Assembly (NCBI RefSeq): GCF_010723575.1
Contig: NZ_BLKZ01000001.1
Location: 2,604,001-2,668,000 of the forward strand
Source: Mycobacterium bourgelatii
GTDB taxonomy: Bacteria > Actinomycetota > Actinomycetes > Mycobacteriales > Mycobacteriaceae
DNA length: 64,000 nt
Reading direction: 5' to 3'
In this document: positions 53,506-61,615 of the stretch, piece after piece
Numbering within the stretch: the first letter of the stretch is position 1
How the letters are laid out: every line of letters starts with the position of its first letter
Notes under the pieces: generated by a model
What the model was told of the DNA's origin: nothing
The model's database searches: none
The model's input: the letters and a program-made list of their open reading frames with translations, nothing else
Position numbers and translations under genes: made by a program

Positions 53506-55668
53506 ATGTCTTTTCTGGTCGCTAATTCGGAGATCGTAGGTGCCGCTACAGCCGAATTGGACGGCATCCGCGCGGCGCTCGATGCGGCGAACGCGGCCGC
53601 GCCGACAACACGGATTGCGGCCGCCGCCGCCGATGAGGTGTCGACCGCCATCGCTTCCTTTTTCGCTACCCACGCGCAGAAATACCGTGCCCTGAGCTCG
53701 CAGGCGGCGGCCTTCCACGCGCGGTTCGTCCAGTCGCTGACGTCGAGCGTTAATTGGTATGCCAGCGCCGAAGCGGCCAACGTGTCCTTCGTGCAGAGCC
53801 TGGAGCAGCAGGCCCTCAGCCTGGTCAATGCGCCCACTCAAGCCATGCTGGGCCGGCCGTTGATTGGTGATGGGGTCAACGCGACAGCCCCAGGCGCTCG
53901 CGGGGGAGATGGTGGGCTGCTGTTCGGAAACGGCGGCAACGGCGCGGATGGCGCAGTTGCCGGGCAAGCCGGGGGAGCAGGCGGTAACGCCGGGTTATTT
54001 GGAAACGGCGGTGCCGGCGGTGCCGGCGGTGCGGGTGTGACTGGCGGCAGCGGGGGCCGCGGTGGCCTGATTGCGGGGAATGGTGGCGCCGGTGGACAGG
54101 GTGGCGTGGGCGTTGCAGGGGTCAATGGTGGCCTTCCCGGGCGCGGAGGTAGCGGAGGTCTGGCTGGGGTATTCGGGCAACCCGGAGCCCACGGGCCAGA
54201 CGGCGCCATTGAGGCCGGTGTCGGGCCGACCGACCCCGGTGGCGGATCCACCGATCCCGGAGGGCCTACCGATCCCGGAGGGCCTACCGATCCCGGAGGG
54301 CCTACCGATCCCGATGGACCTACCGATCCCGGTGGTCCCGGCGGAAGCGGCGGAGTAGCGGCGACGTTGGAGACGACGCGCTGGGATGGTGGTTTCCGTG
54401 CCAACTATCACGTCACCAACCCAGGCTCGAATGCGACAACCTGGAAGATCGAGTTTGACCTGCCAAGTGGGACGATCGGCGACATCTGGAATGCCGAACT
54501 GTCGCAGTCGGGCACCCATTACGTGCTGACCCCGAAGTATTCGCCCACGCTCGCGCCGGGCGACTCACTCGAGGTCGGTTTCATCGTCACGCAGCCTGGC
54601 GAGTACTCACCGCCGACGAACATCGTGATCAACGGTGAGCCCGTCGCGGGTGGCTCCACGCCTACGACTCCGCCGACAAATCCGACAGACCCGCCGATAA
54701 TCCCGCCCATCGTCCCGCCGCCGCACACCCCTAGTTCGACGACGGGACTGTTCGCTCCGTACGTCGACATGACGCTGTGGCCCCAGTTCGACTTCGCAGG
54801 TGCCGCAAGCCTCGGGGACGTCGACCACGTAATACTCGGTTTCATCACCAGCAATTCGCAGGGCATGCCCGCCTGGGGAGGCTTTGACGCATACACGATC
54901 GGTACCGGCAACCTGCTCTACCAGATCAACGACCAGATCAATGCGATGCACAACGCCGGTATCACCGCCACCATCTCCTTCGGCGGCGCGGCGAACCAGG
55001 AACTCGCTCTGACCGAAACGAGCGTGACCGCGTTGGCCGCGAAGTACCAGTCGGTGATCGACGCCTACGGGATCCGCAATTTCGACTTCGACATCGAAGG
55101 CGCCGCTCAGGGCGATGTCGCGTCCTTGACACGTCGCGCACAGGCAATCCGCATGATCCAGGAGGCCGGGCTGGCCAGCGGCAAGCCGGTCGAAGTCACG
55201 TTCACCGTTCCGGTGTTGCCGACGGGCTTGACCGCCGACGGGATGCGCGTCATCACCAACGCCATCGCCAACGGTGTGGACATCAGCCGCGTCAATGTGA
55301 TGGCCATGGACTATTTCGACCCCAGCCTTCCCGTTGCGGGCAAGATGGGCGACTACGCGATCCAGGCGGCCACCGCCGTCCACGATCAGCTGGTGCCGCT
55401 GTATCCGAACAAGACGGACGCGGAGATCTGGGAGATGGTCGCCGTGACGCCGATGATCGGCGTCAACGACAACCCGGTCGAAATCTTCACGCTGGAGGAC
55501 GCCCAGAAGTTGACCGACTTTGCCCAGGCGAAGGGTTTGGGTGGTCTGCACATGTGGTCGATCAACCGGGACTACCCGGGTCCGCTGGGCACGTTGTCGA
55601 ACACCAGCAGCGGAGTGGACCAAACCGCCTGGGCTTTCTCTCAGATCTTCGAGAAGTTCGACGACTGA
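53506..55668 (+). CDS. PE_PGRS protein fused to CBM2-like and GH18 chitinase-like domains
   Basis: A 720-residue multidomain secreted protein. PE domain 1-95 with export motif YASAE; Gly-rich PGRS-like segment about 131-231; a run of (D-P-G-G-P-T) repeats about 241-280; a CBM2-like cellulose-binding module about 284-378 (WDGGFRANYHVTNPGSNATTWKIEFDLP, with spaced Trp residues); a Pro/Thr linker; then a GH18-type barrel about 413-720. The GH18 catalytic motif is intact as D527-F-D529-I-E531, followed by MAMDYF and GLHMWSINRD strands. Members hydrolyse chitin-like or related beta-linked sugars. Export would be by a type VII (ESX) system. The ATG follows GGAGG. The frame is open across all domains, so the fusion is real in this sequence. 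Confidence 0.9.
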   Translation: MSFLVANSEIVGAATAELDGIRAALDAANAAAPTTRIAAAAADEVSTAIASFFATHAQKYRALSSQAAAFHARFVQSLTSSVNWYASAEAANVSFVQSLEQQALSLVNAPTQAMLGRPLIGDGVNATAPGARGGDGGLLFGNGGNGADGAVAGQAGGAGGNAGLFGNGGAGGAGGAGVTGGSGGRGGLIAGNGGAGGQGGVGVAGVNGGLPGRGGSGGLAGVFGQPGAHGPDGAIEAGVGPTDPGGGSTDPGGPTDPGGPTDPGGPTDPDGPTDPGGPGGSGGVAATLETTRWDGGFRANYHVTNPGSNATTWKIEFDLPSGTIGDIWNAELSQSGTHYVLTPKYSPTLAPGDSLEVGFIVTQPGEYSPPTNIVINGEPVAGGSTPTTPPTNPTDPPIIPPIVPPPHTPSSTTGLFAPYVDMTLWPQFDFAGAASLGDVDHVILGFITSNSQGMPAWGGFDAYTIGTGNLLYQINDQINAMHNAGITATISFGGAANQELALTETSVTALAAKYQSVIDAYGIRNFDFDIEGAAQGDVASLTRRAQAIRMIQEAGLASGKPVEVTFTVPVLPTGLTADGMRVITNAIANGVDISRVNVMAMDYFDPSLPVAGKMGDYAIQAATAVHDQLVPLYPNKTDAEIWEMVAVTPMIGVNDNPVEIFTLEDAQKLTDFAQAKGLGGLHMWSINRDYPGPLGTLSNTSSGVDQTAWAFSQIFEKFDD
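54250..54339 (+). repeat. Five tandem 18-bp units encoding TDPGGP repeats
   Basis: ACCGATCCCGGAGGGCCT occurs three times exactly and twice with changes, in frame in the linker before the CBM2-like module. In-frame slippage here would change linker length without breaking the protein. Confidence 0.9.
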
Positions 55669-55848
55669 TCCCGTCCCTGACCTGGGGTCATCGGGCCATT
55701 TTGGCGATGACCTATGATCGGCACTTGCGTCATACCCGTGCCGTGAACCCACGAGTTTGGCCTGGGGGACGGACCGAGGTGCGGTATCCCTGGTCGGGGG
55801 AGGCCGGACAAGCCCGATCAGCCTGGTCAGCAAGGAGAGTGTCGCCGC

Positions 55849-56892
55849 GTGGGTGATCAACCCGTCGACTTGTCGCCGGAAGCTCTGGCAACAGCGGTCA
55901 ACGAAGCCCAGCAGGCCATCGCATCGGCCGACAGTCTGGAGGCGTTGGCGCGGATCAAGACCGAGTATCTCGGTGACCGGTCGCCGCTGGCCCTTGCCCG
56001 ACAGGCTTTGGGCACCCTTCCCAAGGAGCAGCGCGCCGACGCCGGAAAGCGGGTCAACATTGCCCGCGCCGAGGCCCAGCGCAGCTACGAAGAACGTCTG
56101 GCGACGCTGCGTGCCGAGCGCGACGCGGCCGTTCTGGTCGCCGAAAGGATCGACGTCACCCTGCCGTCGACTCGGCAACCCACCGGCGCCCGGCATCCGA
56201 TCACGATCTTGGCCGAGCACATCGCCGACACCTTCATCGCGATGGGGTGGGAGCTGGCCGAGGGGCCCGAGGTCGAAACCGAACAGTTCAACTTCGACGC
56301 GCTGAACTTCCCGCCCGATCACCCCGCTCGCAGCGAGCAGGACACCTTCTACATCGCCCCGGAAAACTCGCGCCAGCTGCTGCGCACCCACACCTCGCCG
56401 GTGCAGGTCCGCACACTGCTGCAGCGAGAGTTGCCCGTCTACATCATTTCGATCGGTCGCACCTTTCGCACCGACGAACTCGATGCCACCCACACCCCGG
56501 TTTTCCATCAGGTGGAAGGGCTGGCCGTCGATCGCGGCCTGAACATGTCCCATCTGCGGGGCACGCTGGACGCCTTCGCCCGCGCCGAATTCGGGCCGTT
56601 GGCCCGTACCCGGATTCGGCCGCACTTCTTCCCGTTCACCGAACCTTCCGCCGAGGTCGATGTGTGGTTCGCCAACAAGAAGGGTGGCGCCGACTGGGTG
56701 GAGTGGGGTGGTTGCGGCATGGTACATCCAAACGTGTTGCGAGCGGCCGGGATTGACCCAGAGGTGTACTCGGGATTCGCGTTCGGGATGGGGCTGGAAC
56801 GAACTCTGCAGTTCCGCAACGGAATTCCCGACATGCGCGACATGGTTGAGGGGGACATCCGGTTCTCGTTGCCGTTCGGGGTGGGTGCCTGA
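55849..56892 (+). CDS. pheS: Phenylalanyl-tRNA synthetase alpha subunit
   Basis: A 347-residue catalytic subunit of the heterotetrameric enzyme that joins phenylalanine to tRNA-Phe. An N-terminal coiled-coil (1-90) precedes the class II core: motif 2 IGRTFRTDELDATHTPVFHQVEG and motif 3 GFAFGMGLERTLQFR. GTG start with AAGGAGAGTGTC upstream; length as in M. tuberculosis (341). It overlaps pheT by one base (TGATG), so the subunits are translationally coupled. Confidence 0.97.
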   Translation: MGDQPVDLSPEALATAVNEAQQAIASADSLEALARIKTEYLGDRSPLALARQALGTLPKEQRADAGKRVNIARAEAQRSYEERLATLRAERDAAVLVAERIDVTLPSTRQPTGARHPITILAEHIADTFIAMGWELAEGPEVETEQFNFDALNFPPDHPARSEQDTFYIAPENSRQLLRTHTSPVQVRTLLQRELPVYIISIGRTFRTDELDATHTPVFHQVEGLAVDRGLNMSHLRGTLDAFARAEFGPLARTRIRPHFFPFTEPSAEVDVWFANKKGGADWVEWGGCGMVHPNVLRAAGIDPEVYSGFAFGMGLERTLQFRNGIPDMRDMVEGDIRFSLPFGVGA

Positions 56893-59387
56893 TGCGCCTG
56901 CCCTACAGCTGGCTGCGTGAGGTCGTCGCAGCGGGAGCGCCGGACTGGGACGTCGCACCAAGCGATCTCGAACAGACCCTGGTGCGCATCGGCCACGAGG
57001 TCGAGGAGATCATCACCCTTGGACCGGTCGACGGCCCGCTGACCGTTGGACGGGTAGCCGGCATCGAAGAACTCACCGGCTTCAAGAAGCCCATCCGAGC
57101 TTGCCTGGTGGATATCGGTCAGGGCAAGCCGCAAGAAATCATCTGTGGTGCAACTAATTTCAGCGTCGGCGACCTGGTGGTGGTGGCGCTGCCCGGCGCC
57201 ACGCTGCCCGGCGGCTTCACCATCACATCCCGCAAGACCTATGGCCGCACCTCCGACGGAATGATCTGCTCTGCAGCCGAACTCGGTTTGGGCGCAGACC
57301 ATTCCGGCATCCTGGTGCTGCCGCCCGGAACCGCCGAACCGGGAGCCGACGGCGCCGCGGTGCTCGGGTTGGACGACGTGGTCTTCCACCTGGCCATCAC
57401 ACCGGACCGCGGCTACTGCATGTCGGTGCGCGGCCTGGCGCGCGAAATCGCTTGCGCCTACGACCTGGATTTCGTTGACCCTGCCTCCGAGAGCGTTGTC
57501 GCGCCGCTGCCGGTGGAGGGGGAGGCGTGGCCGCTGACGGTGCAACCCGAGACCGGAGTGCTCCGGTTCGCGCTACGACCCGTCACTGGGATCGACCCCA
57601 CCGCCGTGTCGCCATGGTGGCTACAACGACGGCTGCTGCTGTGCGGCATTCGCGCCACTTCGCCAGCCGTCGACGTGACCAACTACGTGATGCTCGAATT
57701 TGGCCACCCCATGCACGCGCACGACCGCAAGCGGATTACCGGCGGCTTCGGGGTGCGCTTCGCGCGGCCGGGCGAGACGGTCGTCACCCTCGACGACATC
57801 GAACGCAAACTCGATCCGGCAGATGTGCTGATCGTCGATGACGTCGCAACCACCGCCATCGGCGGCGTGATGGGCGCGGCCAGCACCGAGGTGCGCGCCG
57901 ACTCCACCGACGTCCTGCTGGAGGCCGCGGTGTGGGACTCGGCGGCGGTGTCACGCACGCAGCGACGGTTGCACCTGCCCAGCGAGGCCGCGCGCCGGTA
58001 CGAGCGCGCGGTGGACCCCGCCGTCTCGGTGGCCGCGCTGGATCGCTGCGCAACCCTGCTGGCCGATATCGCCGGTGGGACGGTCGATCCGACGTTGACC
58101 GACTGGCGGGGTGACCCGCCGCGCGAGGACTGGTCTCAACCGCCGATCCGGATTGCGAGCGACCTGCCGGACCGCTTTGCGGGTGTGGCCTATACCCCGG
58201 GCACCACCATGCGGCGCCTGATTCAGATCGGCGCGACGGTGCATCAGGACGGTGAGACGCTGACCGTGACTCCACCGAGTTGGCGGCCCGATCTGCGACA
58301 ACCCGCCGACCTGGTCGAAGAGGTGCTCCGGTTGGAGGGGCTGGAGGTCATCCCGTCGGTGCTGCCGGCGGCGCCCGCCGGGCGTGGGCTCACGGCAACG
58401 CAGAAGCGCCGTCGGGCGATCGGCAAGTCGCTGGCCCTGTCGGGTTATGTCGAGATCCTGCCGACGCCGTTCTTGCCCGCCGGGGTCTTCGATCAGTGGG
58501 GGTTGCCGGCCGACGACCCGCGACGCTTCACGACCGATGTGCTGAACCCGCTGGAAGCCGACCGCCCCCAGCTCGCCACCACGCTGCTGCCCGCGATGTT
58601 GGAAGCGTTGACGCGCAACGTATCCCGTGGTCTGGTCGACGCGGCGCTGTTTGCCGTCGCCCAGGTCGTGCAACCCACGGAGCAGACCCGCGGCATCGGC
58701 CTGATCCCGGTCGACCGCAGGCCCACCGATGAAGAGATCGCGACGCTGGACGCCTCCCTGCCGCGCCAGCCCCAACACGTCGCCGCAGTGCTGGCCGGGC
58801 TGCGGGAGCCGCGCGGCCCCTGGGGGCCGGGCCGCCCCGTCGAAGCCACCGATGCGTTCGAGGCGGTGCGAATCATCGCGCGCGCCTGCGGGATCGACGT
58901 GACACTGCGGGCGACGCAGTACCTGCCGTGGCATCCGGGCCGGTGCGCGGAAGTATTCGTCGCCGAAAAATCGGTCGGCCACGCCGGGCAATTGCATCCC
59001 GCCGTGATCGAGCGCGCCGGTCTGCCCAAGGGCACCTGCGCAATCGAACTCGATCTGGACGCGATTCCCGTGGTCGAGGTGCTCGTCGCACCCAGGGTTT
59101 CGCCATTTCCCGCGGTGTTTCAGGACGTCAGCTTGGTGGTTGCGGAAGATGTGCCCGCCCAAGCGGTGGAGGACGCCGTCCGAGAAGGGGCCGGCGACCT
59201 GCTGGAGCACATTCAACTGTTCGACGTCTTCGTCGGGCCGCAGATCGGCGAGAACCGCAAGTCGCTCACGTTCGCGTTGCGGTTCCGGGCGCCCGATCGC
59301 ACCCTGACCGAGGATGACGCCAGCGCGGCCCGTGATGCCGCGGTACGGCGCGCCGCCGAACTCGTCGGCGCTGTCCTGCGCGGCTGA
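56892..59387 (+). CDS. pheT: Phenylalanyl-tRNA synthetase beta subunit
   Basis: An 831-residue subunit with the usual order: N-terminal region, OB-fold tRNA-binding domain (about 45-155, with ACLVDIGQGKPQEIICGATNF), B3/B4 editing domain (about 215-380) that removes tyrosine from tRNA-Phe, B5 domain (about 405-475), a catalytic-like core, and the C-terminal ferredoxin-fold anticodon-binding domain (PFPAVFQDVSLVVAEDVPAQ...LTFALRFRAPDRTLTEDD). ATG start overlapping the pheS stop. Confidence 0.97.
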   Translation: MRLPYSWLREVVAAGAPDWDVAPSDLEQTLVRIGHEVEEIITLGPVDGPLTVGRVAGIEELTGFKKPIRACLVDIGQGKPQEIICGATNFSVGDLVVVALPGATLPGGFTITSRKTYGRTSDGMICSAAELGLGADHSGILVLPPGTAEPGADGAAVLGLDDVVFHLAITPDRGYCMSVRGLAREIACAYDLDFVDPASESVVAPLPVEGEAWPLTVQPETGVLRFALRPVTGIDPTAVSPWWLQRRLLLCGIRATSPAVDVTNYVMLEFGHPMHAHDRKRITGGFGVRFARPGETVVTLDDIERKLDPADVLIVDDVATTAIGGVMGAASTEVRADSTDVLLEAAVWDSAAVSRTQRRLHLPSEAARRYERAVDPAVSVAALDRCATLLADIAGGTVDPTLTDWRGDPPREDWSQPPIRIASDLPDRFAGVAYTPGTTMRRLIQIGATVHQDGETLTVTPPSWRPDLRQPADLVEEVLRLEGLEVIPSVLPAAPAGRGLTATQKRRRAIGKSLALSGYVEILPTPFLPAGVFDQWGLPADDPRRFTTDVLNPLEADRPQLATTLLPAMLEALTRNVSRGLVDAALFAVAQVVQPTEQTRGIGLIPVDRRPTDEEIATLDASLPRQPQHVAAVLAGLREPRGPWGPGRPVEATDAFEAVRIIARACGIDVTLRATQYLPWHPGRCAEVFVAEKSVGHAGQLHPAVIERAGLPKGTCAIELDLDAIPVVEVLVAPRVSPFPAVFQDVSLVVAEDVPAQAVEDAVREGAGDLLEHIQLFDVFVGPQIGENRKSLTFALRFRAPDRTLTEDDASAARDAAVRRAAELVGAVLRG

Positions 59388-59706
59388 TCGCGCGGCGCAA
59401 GCGAGACGCGCTGTCCGGGCCGCGGTCCGGGTGCCGTACGGGAAGTAAAGGCGCGGATCAGCTGTTACAGCCTGTCGAAGCCATGCCGCAGCCATCCTAA
59501 GGATATCCAGATTTCCGGCCAAGTTAGATTCATTCTGCGGTTGCCCGATGCTGTCGTCTGGGATTCCTGGCGGGAAACATCGCAAAACCTGCCAGTTACC
59601 TGTGACTGTCCGCCACGGTTTGGATGGGCGGAACACCGCAAATTAGATTCATGTTCGATTACATGACCGATGGTCATTGCGTGTATCAGTCACAGAGAGG
59701 ACGGAA
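59388..59706 (+). promoter_or_regulatory. Intergenic region with inverted repeat before the PE gene
   Basis: 319 bases without a supported gene. ATGACC-GAT-GGTCAT at 59663-59677 is a perfect 6-base-arm inverted repeat 30 bases before the PE start. The 10-mer TTAGATTCAT appears twice, about 120 bases apart. AGAGAGGACGGAA is the ribosome binding site. Operator or promoter assignment is tentative. Confidence 0.45.
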
Positions 59707-61182
59707 ATGTCGTTTGTCATCGCGGCGCCTGAACTAGTCGAGGCGGCAGCTCAAGAGCTGGCCGGTATTCGTTCGGCGCTTGCCGAAGTAACGGCGGCCG
59801 CGGCGGCTCCGACGACTGGCATCTTGTCCGCCGGCGCCGACGAGGTGTCTGCGGCGATCGCGCAAGCGTTCGGCTTGCACGGCCAGGAATTCCAAGCGCT
59901 GAGTGCGCAAGCGGCGGCTTTCCACGAAGAGTTCGTCGGCATGCTCAATGCCGGGGCTGGCGCCTACGCCAGCGCCGAGGCCAGTGCACAGTCGCTGCTG
60001 AGCGCACCGGCTCAAGCGTTGGCCGACAGCGTCGGCGCTCCTTACCAGGCGCTGGTTTCCAACACCACCGCCAATCTGCAGGCCCTCGGGGCGCAGATCT
60101 CGGCCAACCCGGCGCCAATCCTGCAACAGTTCCTCACCAACCAGTCGGGCTACGCCCAGGCCATCCAGACCGGGATCCAATCGGCCGTCCAGAACCTGCC
60201 GGCCGAGGTGGCCAACCTCCCGGCGAACATCCAAGCCGGCTTCCAGGGGCTGTTGTCAGCCAACCCTGGCGCCGTGCTGCAAGGCATTGTCAATAACCAG
60301 ATCGGCTACGCCCAGCTCATCGCGGGCTCGCTGCAGAAGGCCGGCAGCGACCTCGTAACCGGGTTCCAGGCACTCCCGGCCAGCTTCCAGGCCGCGTCCC
60401 AGGCATTCGCCGCCGGCGATGTCACCGGTGGGTTGCTCCAGATCGGCGGTGGCTTCCTCAATCCGTTCTTCTCGGGCTTCGACGTCGTCACCGGCGCCGA
60501 CGGCGTCCTGAGCATCACGCCGGTTGGTGCATTGGGTGACCTACTGCCGATCTTGTCCATTCCGGGACAGATGGCGCAGAACTTCACCAACCTGCTGCCT
60601 GCCGGATCCATCCCTGCGCAAATGGCGCAGAACTTCACCAATGTGGTGAAGACCCTCACCGACGCCAGCGTCACCTCATCGGCGAGCTTGGTCATCGACG
60701 GGTCCCCTCCGGCCGGTTTCAGCCTGGACCTCAACACTCATATGGGTCTGCCCCTCGCGCTTGCGATCGGTGCGATCGGCGGCCCGGCCAATGCGCTGCA
60801 CGCTTTGGGTACCAGCGCGACCGCATTCGTCAATGCGGCCCAATCCGGAAACGCGATCGGCGCGGCCACAGCACTGTTCGACGCCCCGGCGGCAGTTACC
60901 AACGGCTTCCTAAACGGTCAGATCACGGTGCCGTTGCAGCTCACGGCATTAGGGTTCCCGACCACTCTCAACCTGCCGTTGTCAGGAATCCTTGTCAATC
61001 CGACCGCCTACACCGGGTCGGCCGACCTTGGCGGGGGCTTATTGGCACCAGCGACGGTCACCGGCACGCCCCTGGGCGGCATCGTTTCAGGCCTGCTGAA
61101 CTTCCTGCCGCAGTCGATCGCGGCGGCACTCGGTGGCCCCGTTCCGGTGATGATCCCCCCGGTGGCGCAGCCGCTGCTGTAA
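59707..61182 (+). CDS. PE-family protein, long Ala/Gln-rich form
   Basis: A 491-residue PE protein. PE domain 1-95 with YASAE export motif, a middle section with repeats built on (S/N)ANPG/AP(I/V)LQ...NNQIGYAQ and two copies of IPGQMAQNFTN / IPAQMAQNFTN, and a C-terminal beta-rich part ending PLSGILVNPTAYTGSADLGG and TGTPLGGIVSGLLNFLP. No PGRS Gly runs. The ATG at 59707 follows AGAGAGGACGG. Behind pheT, where M. tuberculosis has PE_PGRS30 on the other strand. Confidence 0.9.
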   Translation: MSFVIAAPELVEAAAQELAGIRSALAEVTAAAAAPTTGILSAGADEVSAAIAQAFGLHGQEFQALSAQAAAFHEEFVGMLNAGAGAYASAEASAQSLLSAPAQALADSVGAPYQALVSNTTANLQALGAQISANPAPILQQFLTNQSGYAQAIQTGIQSAVQNLPAEVANLPANIQAGFQGLLSANPGAVLQGIVNNQIGYAQLIAGSLQKAGSDLVTGFQALPASFQAASQAFAAGDVTGGLLQIGGGFLNPFFSGFDVVTGADGVLSITPVGALGDLLPILSIPGQMAQNFTNLLPAGSIPAQMAQNFTNVVKTLTDASVTSSASLVIDGSPPAGFSLDLNTHMGLPLALAIGAIGGPANALHALGTSATAFVNAAQSGNAIGAATALFDAPAAVTNGFLNGQITVPLQLTALGFPTTLNLPLSGILVNPTAYTGSADLGGGLLAPATVTGTPLGGIVSGLLNFLPQSIAAALGGPVPVMIPPVAQPLL

Positions 61183-61348
61183 CTGCGGCCGCACCCAGCA
61201 AAGGCGCGCCAGGATAGGCCGTCAAACTTACCGCGGTGAAAATACGCGTTCTCCCTCGTGTGATGTACGACATATTTTAGGCTGCATTCCTGCCTTGGTG
61301 GCATCGCGCAACTGCCTCAACGGCAGTTGGGTCGAGGGAAGATGCGAC

Positions 61349-61474
61349 ATGTCGTTCGTATTCGCGCAGCCGGACGTGTTGACTGCGGCGGCTGAGAATC
61401 TGGCCGGGGATCCGAACAGCCACCCGGTCAGCTGGCGGCAGCCATCCACGGGTGACACGGGCCGCGGCAGCTGA
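61349..61474 (+). pseudogene. PE gene remnant
   Basis: Begins with a proper PE start (MSFVFAQPDVLTAAAENLAG) behind CGAGGGAAG, then leaves the PE pattern and stops after 41 residues. Skipping one G in the GGGG run near 61406 restores GIRTATRSAGG..., as expected after NLAG, and opens the frame to 61538, but the rest of the PE domain is still missing. So it is a frameshifted and truncated copy. Confidence 0.75.
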
Positions 61475-61615
61475 GGCGGAAGCTGCTAAATCGACGTCTT
61501 CGCAAATTGAATGTTTGAACCCACTCAGGCGGGGGTAAAGAGGCGCCAATGCCGCCGTCCTGCGCGGGGGGCGATTTAAGCATTCGGCAGCGACGGGTCG
61601 AAAAAGGGGGCTGAG

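Noticed and set aside
55669..55848. T-box riboswitch before pheS
   Set aside because: No T-box sequence or terminator/antiterminator pair was found; only a ribosome binding site.
54607..56961. Very long open frame on the minus strand opposite the PE-chitinase and pheS genes
   Set aside because: Its translation is Arg/Gly/Gln/Val-rich low-complexity without domain patterns. It is a by-product of GC-rich codon use in the real plus-strand genes.
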